64,000 nucleotides of DNA from Candidatus Onthomonas avicola (GCA_018710845.1 DVJB01000024.1:1-64000); one strand, 5' to 3'; counted from the first letter of the stretch, positions 26,737 through 35,361 are shown. Numbers and translations are program-made. Notes: generated from the sequence alone by a model not told the origin.

Positions 26737-28464
26737 TCAATCACCCTGCAGGGCGTCATAGCCCTCCTCACCGGTACGGACCTTCACGACGTTCTCCACG
26801 TCGTAGACGAAGATCTTGCCGTCGCCGATATGGCCGGTGTAGAGCGTCTTCTTGGCCACGTCAATCACCTGCGAGACCGGGACCTTGGAGACGACGATCT
26901 CCACCTTCATCTTGGGCAGAAGACGGGCCTCGACGGGTGCGCCGCGGTAGTAGGTCACGTGGCCCTTCTGCGCGCCGTAGCCGAAGACGCTGGTCACCGT
27001 CAGGCCGGTGACACCGATCTCCTCCAGCGCCTGCTGGAGCTGGTTGAAGCGGGCCTGATTGGTGACGATGGTCACCTTGGTCATCTTCGCGTCGCCGGCA
27101 GCGCGGTGTACCACGGGGATGGCCTCATCCTGGGTGGCCGCCGGGGCAGCAGGGGCGGGGACGCCGGTCTCGCTGTGATCCTCATAGGCCACAGAGAGCG
27201 CCGCCGGGGCAAAGTCGGGATACGCCTGGTTGCCGTGCTCGCCGATATCCAGACCGGCCAGCTCCTCCTCGCGGGAGACACGGATGCCGACCGTCGCCTT
27301 GAGAATCAGCCACACCAGGCCGGAGGTCACAAAGGTGAACGCGCCGACCGCCACAATGCCGAGCAGCTGCAGTCCGAGCTGGGTAAAGCCGCCGCCAAAG
27401 AACAGGCCGTCCACAGTGGAGAGACTGGTCACACCGGACTCGGCGAACAGACCGACACAGATGGTGCCAAACACGCCGCAGCCCAGGTGGACGGAGGTGG
27501 CGCCGACCGGGTCATCCACATGGATCTTGTCAAAGAAGACCACCGCGAAGACCACCAGGATACCGGAGAGGGCGCCGATGATCAGCGAGCTCTCGATGCT
27601 GACGTAGGCACAGCCCCCGGTGATGCCAACCAGGCCGGCCAGGCAGCCGTTGACCGTCATGCCGAGGTCCGGCTTGCCGAGGAAAACCCAGGAGGTGATG
27701 GTGGAGGTGAGCACCGCAGCGATCGCGGAGGTATTCGTGGTCACCAGGATATGCATCACGTCGGCAGGATTCTGGAAGCTCATGGTAGAGCCGGGGTTAA
27801 AGCCAAACCAGCCCAGCCAGAGGACAAACAGCCCGATCACCGCCAGAGACATGCTGTGGCCCGGAATCGCCTTGGGCTTGCCGTCCTTATCGTACTTTCC
27901 GATGCGGGGCCCGAGGATCATCGCGCCCGCCAGCGCGGCCCAGCCGCCGACGGAGTGCACCGCGGTGTCGCCGGCGAAGTCCATAAAGCCGATATCGGCC
28001 AGCCAGCCGCCGCCCCAGATCCAGTGGCCGACGATGGGGTAGATCACCAGGGTCAGGACAAAGGAGAAGACGATAAAGCTCAGGTACTTGATCCGCTCCG
28101 CCACCGCGCCGGAGACGATGGTCGCCGCCGTGCCGCAGAAGACGAGCTGGAAGAAGAACTTGCCCCAGAAGGGGACGTTGGAGGTCAGGGTGTCGTCATA
28201 GAACGACAGGTCCTGTCCGCCGAGGATGAACAGATGCTCCGTCCCCACAAAGGGGTTGTCGTCGCCGAACATCAGGCCCCAGCCAAGAAGCATAAAGCCC
28301 AGCGAGGAGACGGCAAATACGATGAAGTTTTTCGACAGGATGTTGACTGTGTTCTTCGCGCGGGCAAAGCCGGCCTCGACGGCGGCAAAGCCCAGGTTCA
28401 TGAAGAATACCAAAATAGCTGCCAGAAGCACCCAAAAGGTATCCACAATCATGGTCATATCCAT
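26737..28464 (-). CDS. amt: Ammonium transporter fused to a P-II (GlnB) domain
   Basis: 575 aa. Residues 1-405 are an Amt/Mep channel with about 11 helices and family blocks (GFAAVEAGFARAKNTVNI, FDFAGDTAVHSVGGWAAL type, FNPGSTM, GCAYVSIESSLIIGAL). After a Pro/Ala linker, residues ~460-575 are a complete P-II protein, with T-loop GAQKGHVTYYRG, KMKVEIVVS and TGHIGDGKIFVYDVENVVKVRTGE. Free P-II plugs Amt channels (family knowledge); the fusion builds the regulator in. A promoter and attenuator-like hairpin lie upstream, and element copy 3 is inserted downstream. Confidence 0.95.
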   Translation of the reverse strand: MDMTMIVDTFWVLLAAILVFFMNLGFAAVEAGFARAKNTVNILSKNFIVFAVSSLGFMLLGWGLMFGDDNPFVGTEHLFILGGQDLSFYDDTLTSNVPFWGKFFFQLVFCGTAATIVSGAVAERIKYLSFIVFSFVLTLVIYPIVGHWIWGGGWLADIGFMDFAGDTAVHSVGGWAALAGAMILGPRIGKYDKDGKPKAIPGHSMSLAVIGLFVLWLGWFGFNPGSTMSFQNPADVMHILVTTNTSAIAAVLTSTITSWVFLGKPDLGMTVNGCLAGLVGITGGCAYVSIESSLIIGALSGILVVFAVVFFDKIHVDDPVGATSVHLGCGVFGTICVGLFAESGVTSLSTVDGLFFGGGFTQLGLQLLGIVAVGAFTFVTSGLVWLILKATVGIRVSREEELAGLDIGEHGNQAYPDFAPAALSVAYEDHSETGVPAPAAPAATQDEAIPVVHRAAGDAKMTKVTIVTNQARFNQLQQALEEIGVTGLTVTSVFGYGAQKGHVTYYRGAPVEARLLPKMKVEIVVSKVPVSQVIDVAKKTLYTGHIGDGKIFVYDVENVVKVRTGEEGYDALQGD

Positions 28465-28549
28465 ACTCTTTCCTCCCTCTCTCCGGCCGCCGCAGCGGCC
28501 AAAAATAATAGAGACGGCCCCCGTTTCCGAGATCCGCCCCCTTGCGAAT

Positions 28550-28630
28550 GAGAAAAGGCGCCGCTGGACTCTCTCGTCCGCGGCGCCTTTGCCTGTGTGA
28601 AAGTATACGCCCGCTTTTTCGGGATGTCAA
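28550..28630 (-). promoter_or_regulatory. amt promoter followed at once by an attenuator-like terminator
   Basis: Minus-strand -35 TTGACA (28625-28630), 17-nt spacer, -10 TATACT (28602-28607). Within a few bases of the expected start comes a hairpin (28555-28592) with arms AAAGGCGCCGC / GCGGCGCCTTT, inner GGAC-GAGAGA-GTCC and one bulged A, followed by TTTTCTCATT. A terminator this early implies controlled antitermination. Confidence 0.7.
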
Positions 28631-28737
28631 CCCCAATTGCAGGTTTTTGAACCTCTTCCTTCACATTTGTCTGGCATGACAAAATTCAGACCGGTTTTCC
28701 CGAAAAATTTTGCATGTTGATCTGTAGCACCATGCAA

Positions 28738-29008
28738 AACGGCCCGCGGAAATTTTCCCGCGGGCCGTTGCAGAACGTCAAAAAGGTCTCACCGAGTTTG
28801 GCCCGGAGGGCCAAATAGAGTCCAATTCATTTTTGGCACGGGCATGTACCGGGCCAAAAATACTGATAGTCTCGCAAGTGTGCGACCGAAGGGAGTGCGC
28901 GCAGCGAGACTGCAATCTCGCGCAAATGCGAGCATTTGCGCGAAAGGCTGTCAAAAATACTTTTTTGACAGCCTTAAACGGCCCGCGGAAATTTTCCCGC
29001 GGGCCGTT
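28738..29008 (+). repeat. Hairpin element copy 4 between two identical rpsR-operon terminators
   Basis: Element body 28770-28976. The same 32-nt hairpin (arms AACGGCCCGCGG / CCGCGGGCCGTT) is found at 28738-28769 and 28977-29008 without a mismatch. The outer copy is followed on the minus strand by GCCGTTTTGC and is the likely original rpsF-ssb-rpsR terminator. The first hairpin of the body reads TTTGGCCCGGAGGGCCAAA, a paired T-A to C-G change relative to the other copies. Confidence 0.93.
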
Positions 29009-29018
29009 GGTCATCGGA

Positions 29019-29252
29019 TCAGTCGTTCACGTAGGGCAGCAGGGCCACCTGACGGGCACGCTTGATCGCCACAGTCAGCTGACGCTGATGCATGGCGCAG
29101 GTGCCGGTGGTGCGCCGGGGCAGAATCTTGCCCCGCTCAGACAGGTAGCGGCGCAGCTTGCCGGTATCTTTATAGTCAATCTGCTCCACCTTGTCCACGC
29201 AGAAGGCACACACCTTTCTGCGCTTGCGGCCGCGCGTTTTATCAAAAGCCAT
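29019..29252 (-). CDS. rpsR: Small ribosomal subunit protein bS18
   Basis: 77 aa, last gene of rpsF-ssb-rpsR. Basic start [18 protein letters not shown], then [20 protein letters not shown] and [19 protein letters not shown], which are diagnostic for bS18. Cysteines in VCAFC and GTC suggest the zinc-binding form. Start ATG 29252 has GAAAGGAG upstream; a longer frame upstream is not supported. Binds 16S rRNA in a heterodimer with bS6. Confidence 0.97.
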   Translation of the reverse strand: MAFDKTRGRKRRKVCAFCVDKVEQIDYKDTGKLRRYLSERGKILPRRTTGTCAMHQRQLTVAIKRARQVALLPYVND

Positions 29253-29301
29253 GGTAGAAGTCTCCTTTCGTTGAGATGGGACGCGGCTGTGCCGCATCCG
29301 T

Positions 29302-29787
29302 TCAGAACGGCAGTTCGCCGTCGTCGTCGCTCAGCTCCGAAAACTCGGAGACCGCCGGGCCGGGCGCATAGCTGTTGTTCTGCGGCGCCGGGCTGTAGCC
29401 GCCCTGCGGGGCATAGCCGCCGCCCTGCGGCGCGTAGCTCGTGCGGGCGCCGCCGTCGCCATCGCGCTTGGAGTCGCCGAAATAGATGTTCTCCGCCACC
29501 ACTTCGGCGCTGCGGCGCTTGTTGCCGTCGCGATCCTGCCAGTCACGAATCTGCAGCCGGCCCTCCACCACAGCCATGCGGCCCTTGCTGAAGTACTTGC
29601 TGACAAACTCCGCCGTACCGCGCCAGGCCACGATGTCAATGAAATCGGTCGGGCGGTTGCCGGTGGTCTTATCCGCGAAGTCGCGCTCCACCGCCAGGCT
29701 GAACGAGGCCACGGCCGTACCCGACTGGGTGCGGCGCAGCTCCGGATCGCGGGTCAGACGGCCCATGAGAATAATGCGATTGAGCAT
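29302..29787 (-). CDS. ssb: Single-stranded DNA-binding protein
   Basis: 161 aa. N-terminal OB fold ([59 protein letters not shown]), a Gly/Gln/Tyr-rich flexible linker, and the acidic C-terminal tip SDDDGELPF used to recruit repair and replication partners. Lies between rpsF and rpsR as in most Firmicutes. Confidence 0.97.
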   Translation of the reverse strand: MLNRIILMGRLTRDPELRRTQSGTAVASFSLAVERDFADKTTGNRPTDFIDIVAWRGTAEFVSKYFSKGRMAVVEGRLQIRDWQDRDGNKRRSAEVVAENIYFGDSKRDGDGGARTSYAPQGGGYAPQGGYSPAPQNNSYAPGPAVSEFSELSDDDGELPF

Positions 29788-29800
29788 GTCGCTGCCTCCC

Positions 29801-30097
29801 TCACTCGCCCAGGTCGACGACCATGGAGCGGATGACGCCGTCCGTAATGTTGAAGTTACGGCCCAGCTCCGCGGGGAAGGCGGGACCCGCCTCGAAGGTC
29901 ATGAGGACGTAATACCCCTCGTTCTTGTGGTCGATGGGATAGGCCAGGCGGCGCTTGCCCCACTCGTTGACCTCGGTCAGCGTTCCGTTCTGCTCCACCA
30001 GAGACTTAAACTTTTCCACCAGAGCGGCGATGGCGTCCTCCGCCAGAGCGGCGTCGAGGATATACATCGCCTCGTACTTACCGGAAACCTTTGCCAT
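29801..30097 (-). CDS. rpsF: Small ribosomal subunit protein bS6
   Basis: 98 aa. The ferredoxin-like fold is recognised from YEAMYILDAAL near the start, EWGKRRLAYPIDHKNEGYYVLM and NFNITDGVIRSMVV. First gene of the operon; forms a heterodimer with bS18. Start ATG 30097 with AGGAGG upstream. A structured leader lies ahead of it. Confidence 0.97.
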   Translation of the reverse strand: MAKVSGKYEAMYILDAALAEDAIAALVEKFKSLVEQNGTLTEVNEWGKRRLAYPIDHKNEGYYVLMTFEAGPAFPAELGRNFNITDGVIRSMVVDLGE

Positions 30098-30208
30098 ATT
30101 TGCACCTCCTTATGGACAAATGGCCCTTGCCTGCCGGCAAGGGCAAGAGAAGTCCGGCCTGTCAAAGGCCGTGCTGTTTTATTTTAGCAGATTTCCCGCC
30201 ATTGTCAA
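30098..30208 (-). promoter_or_regulatory. rpsF promoter and possible S6:S18 leader
   Basis: Minus-strand -35 TTGACA (30203-30208), 16-nt spacer, -10 TAAAAT (30181-30186). The leader can form GGCCT/AGGCC and GCCCTTGCC-GGCA-GGCAAGGGC hairpins enclosed by GGAC/GTCC just before the ribosome site. Autoregulatory S6:S18 leaders occur at this place in many bacteria; the match to that motif is not verified. Confidence 0.55.
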
Positions 30209-30346
30209 GGAAAACCGCCGGATTTTTTGCGAAAAAAAGCCGCGCTCTCCCCCTTTCCGCGCCGTCCGGTCCACTCGGGCGCATCCGGGAGGGAGCGCGC
30301 CGCTCCTCCGCTTGCCTGCCGGTCCGTCTTTTCGTCCGGAACCGGC

Positions 30347-31309
30347 TTATTCCTGTTTCCTGTGCCGTTTGCGCTTTTTCTTCGGGCTGCACTCGCCCCG
30401 CTCGAGCAGGCAGTCATAGGCCGGCTTGCACGCCCCGTCCACCATCAAAAAGACGCCCACTGCCACCAGGGCGAGCAGCTGGCCGACGGAGAGCATCGCC
30501 ATCCCGCTCTCGTCCCCAAAGACGGTGGCCGCCAGCAGCATAGGCGCGCCGCTCAGGATGCAGAACATCACGCCGATCCCGTCCTGCATTCGCCCGCGCG
30601 CGGCACCGCGCGCCGCCTCCTGTTCCAGCCAGGGGGCAAGCCCCTCCTCCAGCCGGAGCGGCTCACGGCGCAGAAACTTCCAGGGGCGCAGCTGCGCCTC
30701 CGCCAGGCTGAACAGTCCCACGCCGGCCGCCACGCAGACCAGCAGCAGGGTCACGCCCAACCCGGCCGCCGCGTCCTCCGTCAGGGGCAGCACCCCCATC
30801 ATGGCCAGTCCCTCCAGGACCATCAGTCCCGCCGGCGAGAGAATGCACAGCCCGGTCCCCAGTCCATTGCGGCGGCGGCAGCCGGCGTGCGCGGTCAGAT
30901 AAGCCTGCGCCTCCTCACCGGAGAGGTAGTACGGCTCCGGGTCCGCCTCCCGCTCCGCGAAGAGCAGATTCCCGATATCGTGCAGCACGTCTCGCACGTC
31001 GCCGGCTCCCTCCTCCGGCCGCGGCTGGGCTGCCTCCGGAGGCGGCTCTTCCCCGGCGGCAGATGGTCCGGGCGGCGGTGCCGGCTCTGGCTCTGGCTGG
31101 GCCGGCTCGTCCTCCTCGCCGAGCAGCAGATAGTCGGTTGTGACGTCAAACGTCCGGCTGAGCTGGACCAGCTTCTCCAGGTCTGGGGTGGATTGTCCGG
31201 ACTCCCACTTGCTCACCGACTGGCGGGACACGCCGCAGCGGTCCGCCAGTTCCTCCTGCGACCAGCCGGCGCGGCGGCGCAGCCGGTAAATACGCTCTCC
31301 CAAGGTCAT
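30347..31309 (-). CDS. XRE-family regulator with membrane domain
   Basis: 320 aa. Residues 1-65 are an XRE helix-turn-helix ([45 protein letters not shown]). A Pro/Glu-rich linker (about 78-115) follows, then about four hydrophobic segments in the C-terminal half and a very basic tail ending [11 protein letters not shown]. Membrane-bound XRE proteins of this build are common in Clostridia, but their targets are unknown. Start ATG 31309 follows GGGAGG; the extra upstream codons are not supported. Upstream, 31310-31430 separates it from the divergent NifX-like gene. Confidence 0.86.
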   Translation of the reverse strand: MTLGERIYRLRRRAGWSQEELADRCGVSRQSVSKWESGQSTPDLEKLVQLSRTFDVTTDYLLLGEEDEPAQPEPEPAPPPGPSAAGEEPPPEAAQPRPEEGAGDVRDVLHDIGNLLFAEREADPEPYYLSGEEAQAYLTAHAGCRRRNGLGTGLCILSPAGLMVLEGLAMMGVLPLTEDAAAGLGVTLLLVCVAAGVGLFSLAEAQLRPWKFLRREPLRLEEGLAPWLEQEAARGAARGRMQDGIGVMFCILSGAPMLLAATVFGDESGMAMLSVGQLLALVAVGVFLMVDGACKPAYDCLLERGECSPKKKRKRHRKQE

Positions 31310-31430
31310 CCCTCTGACCTCCCTTTCTCCCTCAGATGCGCCTATCATACCATATCCCACTCCGGGCCGCCAGCAATCGGCCTTGGAAATTTGTCAACCA
31401 GCGGTTGCGCCCGCCGCATCCCCCTCCGGA

Positions 31431-31459
31431 TTGACACCGGAGAAAAGCGAGGCTATAAT
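31431..31459 (+). promoter_or_regulatory. Promoter of the NifX-like gene
   Basis: Consensus -35 TTGACA, 17-nt spacer, -10 TATAAT, about 57 nt before the start codon. Confidence 0.88.
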
Positions 31460-31515
31460 CAGCTTATCACGCCGCCCCGGCCTGTATGTCGGGCGGCAAA
31501 AGGGGAGTAAACAGC

Positions 31516-31923
31516 ATGAAAATTGCAGTCACCTATGAGGACGGCCAGGTTTTTCAGCATTTTGGCCACACGGAACAGTTCAAGCTCTATGACACGGCGG
31601 ACGGGAAGGTGCTCTCCTCCTCCGTGGTCTCCACCGGCGGCAGCGGGCACGGCGCGCTGGCCGGCTTCCTGCGCGCGCAGGGGGTGGACGCGCTGATCTG
31701 CGGCGGCATCGGCCCCGGTGCGCGCAGCGCACTGTCCGAGGCCGGCATCGCGCTCTATGGCGGCGTCTCCGGCAGCGTAGACGCGGCGGTGGCGGCGCTG
31801 CTCGGCGGGACACTCGCCTTTGACACAGAGGCCAACTGCGACCACCACAGCCACGGTGAGGGCGGCCACTGCGGCCATCACGGGGAACACGACGGCTGCC
31901 ACGGCGGCAGCTGCCACGGATAA
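31516..31923 (+). CDS. NifX/NifB C-terminal-like (dinitrogenase FeMo-cofactor biosynthesis) protein with His-rich tail
   Basis: 135 aa. Residues 1-100 are the NifX/NafY fold (MKIAVTYEDGQVFQHFGHTEQF, ALAGFLRAQGVDALICGGIG, AGIALYGGVSGSVDAAVAALL). The last 35 residues are packed with His and Cys (CDHHSHGEGGHCGHHGEHD), a probable metal-binding tail. No nitrogenase genes are nearby. Stand-alone members are common in anaerobes and are thought to handle Fe-S or other metal cofactors (family knowledge). Start ATG 31516 behind AGGGGAG. Confidence 0.88.
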   Translation: MKIAVTYEDGQVFQHFGHTEQFKLYDTADGKVLSSSVVSTGGSGHGALAGFLRAQGVDALICGGIGPGARSALSEAGIALYGGVSGSVDAAVAALLGGTLAFDTEANCDHHSHGEGGHCGHHGEHDGCHGGSCHG

Positions 31924-31930
31924 GAGGCGT

Positions 31931-32233
31931 GGGGACCGGACGAAAGCGTCCGGTCCCTATCAGTCTGTCGAAAAAGCATAGTTTGAGATTTCAAATGCAG
32001 GTGAAAAGTTCAGAAAGCCCTCCGCAGGAGTTTTGTTGCGGCAGCAACAAAATAGGGTGAAATCCGTTTTTGGGACGGGCGTGTACCGGCCCAAAAACAC
32101 AGGGAGGCCGGGAGTGTGCCCCGAAGGGGCGCGCGGGTCGGCCGCATACTTCGAACAAAATCGTAGATTTTGTTCGAGCGTGTCGACTTTGTCGACACGC
32201 TCGCGGGGACCGGACGAAAGCGTTCCGGTCCCC
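31931..32233 (+). repeat. Hairpin element copy 6-type (divergent subfamily) between duplicated hairpins
   Basis: Body about 31958-32204. The hairpin GGGGACCGGACGAAAGCG...TCCGGTCCC is present at 31931-31957 and 32205-32233, differing by one T. The body is divergent in sequence but has the same plan: TTTTGTTGC-GGCA-GCAACAAAA; GTTTTTGGG / CCCAAAAAC around the conserved ACGGGCGTGTACCGG loop; GGCCG/CGGCC enclosing GCCCC-GAA-GGGGC; CGAACAAAATC / GATTTTGTTCG; CGAGCGTGTCGAC / GTCGACACGCTCG. It lies between two convergent genes. Confidence 0.85.
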
Positions 32234-32256
32234 GCGTTTTGTTCCGGCCTGCGCGC

Positions 32257-33534
32257 TCACAGCAGGCCGAGGGCGATCTTCAGCTCTAGGATGCGCAGCA
32301 CAGACTCGTCGATGCGCGCCTCGTCGAGCGTGCCGTCCTCCACCGCCGCGAGCACGGCGGGGATCTGCGTCTCAAAATCGGTACAGCACAGCAGGTCATT
32401 GCCCGCCTGCACGGCGCGGACGGCCACCTCGTCGTCGGGCGCAAAGTCGCGCACGCCGTCCATCGCGAGGTCGTCGGTGACGATCACACCGGAAAAACCC
32501 AGCTCCTCGCGCAGGACGCGGTGCACCTCCGGCGAGAGGGAGGCGGGCTGATCGCCGTCCATACAGGAGACCACGTTGTGCGCCACCAGCACCAGTTCCG
32601 CCCCGCTGTCAATCCCCGCTTGGAAGGGCAGGAAATCCGAGGTCTGGAAGGTCTCATAGGGCCGGTCGTCATAGGCAATCCCGGTGTGGGTGTCGGCGTT
32701 GTCCCCGTAGCCGGGGAAGTGCTTGAGCACGCACGCGACGCCGGTATCCCGCATGGCCTCCACCACGGTGCGGACATACTCCGCCGTCTCCTCCGCCCCC
32801 TGTCCGAAGCTGCGGTCGTAAATGAAGTCGTCCGCGTCCTGCGAGACGTCGCACACGGGCGCGAAGTTCACGTTGATGCCGAGATCCGCCAGCAGCTCGC
32901 ACTTCTCAGCGGTGTCGCTCGCCACGGCGTCAAAGCCGCCCGCCTGATAGACCTCCTGCGGCGAGCCGAACCGCTCGGACCGGAACGCAGGGTACCGGCT
33001 CACGCGGGTGACCGTGCCGCCCTCCTCGTCTACGCCGATCAGGAGGGGCACCTCCGCGGCAGACTGGTAGCCCGCGATTGTCTCGCGCACGGAATCCGGC
33101 GTCCCGCCCTCAAAGTCGCGCGCAAACAGAAGATATCCGCCCAGGTGGTAGTCGGACGCCGCCGCCTGCGCGCCCGTCTCCGGGCAGCGGGCGAGGAACA
33201 TCTGCCCCACCTTCTCCTCCAGGGTCATGCCGTCCAGAATCTCCCGGGCACGCTGCGCGGCGGTGGGCTCCGCCGGGGTTTCCGGCTCGGGGGTCTCCCC
33301 CGGCTCGGAGACGTCCCCTGTCTCCGGCCTGGCCTGCTCCGGGCTCTCCTGTTCCGGGGGCTCCTGCTCCGGGGTCTCCTGTTCCGGTTCGGCCTGGGAG
33401 GCCGGCTCCTCCGCCGCGTCCTGCGGCGGGGCGGTGCGTGCCCAGAGCAGGGCGCCCGCCTCCGCGCCTATGACGGCGACCAGCAGCACCAGCAAAATCC
33501 ACAGGGGGATCAGTCCTCCGCCTCTCTGACGCAT
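32257..33534 (-). CDS. nagZ: Beta-N-acetylhexosaminidase-like glycoside hydrolase (GH3, NagZ type)
   Basis: 425 aa, membrane-anchored or secreted. An N-terminal hydrophobic segment (residues 9-30) is followed by a Pro/Glu repeat linker (about 38-95) and a GH3 barrel. Catalytic landmarks: GVDEEGGTVTRV, KHFPGYGDNADTHTG (NagZ His dyad loop) and the nucleophile Asp in VIVTDDLAMDGV. It probably trims GlcNAc-containing muropeptides or glycans. Start ATG 33534 behind GGAGAGGAG; the same frame stays open far upstream through the MFS gene and is not used. Confidence 0.9.
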   Translation of the reverse strand: MRQRGGGLIPLWILLVLLVAVIGAEAGALLWARTAPPQDAAEEPASQAEPEQETPEQEPPEQESPEQARPETGDVSEPGETPEPETPAEPTAAQRAREILDGMTLEEKVGQMFLARCPETGAQAAASDYHLGGYLLFARDFEGGTPDSVRETIAGYQSAAEVPLLIGVDEEGGTVTRVSRYPAFRSERFGSPQEVYQAGGFDAVASDTAEKCELLADLGINVNFAPVCDVSQDADDFIYDRSFGQGAEETAEYVRTVVEAMRDTGVACVLKHFPGYGDNADTHTGIAYDDRPYETFQTSDFLPFQAGIDSGAELVLVAHNVVSCMDGDQPASLSPEVHRVLREELGFSGVIVTDDLAMDGVRDFAPDDEVAVRAVQAGNDLLCCTDFETQIPAVLAAVEDGTLDEARIDESVLRILELKIALGLL

Positions 33535-33643
33535 TTTGCGTTCTCCTCTCCGCCGGGCCGGTTCCGGGACATCCGTCCCGTCCCGGCACCGCGCTTTTTC
33601 GTCTGAGTGTAACACCGAAGGGGAGATTTGTCCATCCCGGATG

Positions 33644-33692
33644 AGAAAGGCCCCGCCCTGCGCCCCTCGCTCGGGGCACGGGACGGGGCCTT
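33644..33692 (-). terminator. Terminator of the MFS gene
   Basis: Arms AAGGCCCCG / CGGGGCCTT with an inner GCCCC/GGGGC hairpin, followed on the minus strand by TTTCTCAT. Confidence 0.75.
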
Positions 33693-33698
33693 CCGCCC

Positions 33699-34877
33699 TC
33701 AGGCGGCATCCTGTTTCGGCACGGCGCGGGCGGTCAGCCTCCCGTACAGGACGATCATCAGCACCAGAATCACCAGCAGATATCCCGGCAGGAGCCCCGC
33801 GCCGAGGCGGCCCGCCAGCAGCCCGAACAGGGGCGGCATCAGACTGGTGCCGACATAGGCGCTGGCCATCTCCACACCGATCATCGCCTGAGACCGCTCC
33901 GCCCCAAAGTGGGCCGGGGTGGAGTGGATGATGCAGGGATAGATGGGCGCGCAGCCCAGCCCCACCAGGCCCAGGCCGGCCGCGCCGCCCACCGGGCCGA
34001 GGGGCAGAAAGAGCGTCACCAGCCCGACGAACACAATGCCCTGGCCCAGACGGATCATCTGGTCGTCGTTCAGCCGCATGGTCACAAAGCCGCTGAGCGC
34101 CCGGCCGGCCGTAATGCCGACATAGAACAACCCGGCGTAGACCGCCGCCGTCTCGGCGGACAGGCTGTGGTGCAGCACCAGATAGCTGCTGCCCCAGAGA
34201 ATCGCGGTGGACTCCATCGCGCAGTAGCAGAAAAAGGACGCCATCACCTCGCGCGCGCCGGGCAGCCGCCAAATCTGCCGCAGAGTGAGCGAGGAGGCCG
34301 CGCCGGCGTCCCCCTCCTGCGCCTTGCCGGTGTCGCCGCGCCAGAGCGGCAGGCTGAGCAGCAGGACGGCGGTCAGGACGCACTGGATGACGCCGATGAT
34401 CTGGTAGCCCAGATTCCAGGTGCCGCCGCCGGAGAGGGCATAGCTCATGATGTACGGGCCGGCAGACGCGCCGAGGCCCCACATGCAGTGCAGCCAGCTC
34501 ATATGACGGCTGGCGTAGTGCAGGGCGACGTAGTTATTCAGCGCGGCGTCCACACTTCCAGCCCCCAGGCCGTAGGGAATCGCCCAGAGGCAGAGCATCC
34601 AAAAGGAGCTCGAGCAGGAAAAGCCGAACAGCGCGGCCGCCGTCATCGCCACGCTCAGCGCGGTCAGGCGCCCGGCGCCCAGCCGGCGCGTCAGCCGGTC
34701 GCTCTGGAGGCTGGAAAAGACGGTGCCGGCGGAGATAATCAGGGAGACCGCTCCGGCGTAGGACACCGGCACATCAAATTGCAGATACATCTCCGGCCAG
34801 GCCGTGCCGAGCAGGGAATCCGGCAGGCCCAGGCTCACAAAGGCCAGATAAATCACGGCCAGCAGCAAATGGACCAT
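33699..34877 (-). CDS. MFS transporter
   Basis: 392 aa with 12 predicted hydrophobic segments in two halves. The motif SLQSDRLTRRLGAGRLT lies in the loop between helices 2 and 3, and SLGLPDSLLGTAWP in helix 1 resembles the FucP/GlcP-like and fosmidomycin-type MFS branches. Substrate unknown. Own promoter (34949-34977) and terminator indicate a single-gene unit. Start ATG 34877 with AAAGGAC upstream. Confidence 0.88.
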   Translation of the reverse strand: MVHLLLAVIYLAFVSLGLPDSLLGTAWPEMYLQFDVPVSYAGAVSLIISAGTVFSSLQSDRLTRRLGAGRLTALSVAMTAAALFGFSCSSSFWMLCLWAIPYGLGAGSVDAALNNYVALHYASRHMSWLHCMWGLGASAGPYIMSYALSGGGTWNLGYQIIGVIQCVLTAVLLLSLPLWRGDTGKAQEGDAGAASSLTLRQIWRLPGAREVMASFFCYCAMESTAILWGSSYLVLHHSLSAETAAVYAGLFYVGITAGRALSGFVTMRLNDDQMIRLGQGIVFVGLVTLFLPLGPVGGAAGLGLVGLGCAPIYPCIIHSTPAHFGAERSQAMIGVEMASAYVGTSLMPPLFGLLAGRLGAGLLPGYLLVILVLMIVLYGRLTARAVPKQDAA

Positions 34878-34948
34878 GGCAAATCGTCCTTTTTATTGTC
34901 AAATTTCTGCCAGGTGTTGCGGATAACCCTGACAGACGGTGTATTGCT

Positions 34949-34977
34949 ATTCTGCCATGCGCCCATCCGCTTGTCAA
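34949..34977 (-). promoter_or_regulatory. MFS gene promoter
   Basis: Minus strand: TTGACA, 17-nt spacer, CAGAAT, about 72 nt upstream of the start. Confidence 0.65.
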
Positions 34978-35052
34978 GCGCCAATCGGACCGCGGGTCAA
35001 AAATCCGCCGCGCGGAACTTCGCGCTCCGGTAAAGTACGGCAGGCGCCAATC

Positions 35053-35087
35053 AAAAACGGGCCGCCTCCCGTGCGGGGAGGCGGCCC
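35053..35087 (-). terminator. Terminator of the 54-aa gene
   Basis: Perfect 12-bp stem GGGCCGCCTCCC / GGGAGGCGGCCC (35059-35087) followed on the minus strand by GTTTTTG. Nearly the same hairpin ends nifJ at 35402-35427. Confidence 0.9.
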
Positions 35088-35099
35088 AGCGTCTTCCAA

Positions 35100-35264
35100 T
35101 CATGGGATTGCACTCCATCCTCTGCAGCAGCTCTCCAGCAAAGCGATCAGAGGGGCAGTCAGCGCAATCAAACTGAGTACAATAGCAATCTTTCGATTTC
35201 CCTCTTCATCCGGTTCAAAATCATCTTCTTCATCCTGCTTCCAGGGCAGCAGATGGCGGTTCAC
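35100..35264 (-). CDS. Small acidic single-pass membrane protein (54 aa)
   Basis: Starts with GTG at 35264 behind a strong GGAAAGGAGGG and ends with TGA at 35100-35102. The product begins MNRHLLPWKQDEEDDFEPDE, then has one hydrophobic helix (KIAIVLSLIALTAPLIALLE) and a short Cys-Cys tail. It has its own promoter (35333-35361) and terminator (35053-35087), so it is very likely expressed. I do not recognise the family. It sits between two near-identical terminator hairpins downstream of nifJ, in AT-richer DNA. Confidence 0.75.
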   Translation of the reverse strand: MNRHLLPWKQDEEDDFEPDEEGNRKIAIVLSLIALTAPLIALLESCCRGWSAIP

Positions 35265-35332
35265 GCGGTATCCCTCCTTTCCGCCCGTTCAGTGACTTGG
35301 TTCTACTCAGTACGTCTAATATTTTTAAATAT

Positions 35333-35361
35333 ATTTTATCATAGTATTTTTCTAGTGTAAA
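35333..35361 (-). promoter_or_regulatory. Promoter of the 54-aa gene
   Basis: Minus strand: TTTACA, 17-nt spacer, TAAAAT, in a very AT-rich stretch about 70 nt before the GTG start. Confidence 0.7.

Noticed and set aside
32257..34482. 741-codon frame extending the NagZ-like protein upstream
   Set aside because: The upstream part overlaps the MFS gene in another phase; a signal segment and strong ribosome site mark the start at 33534.
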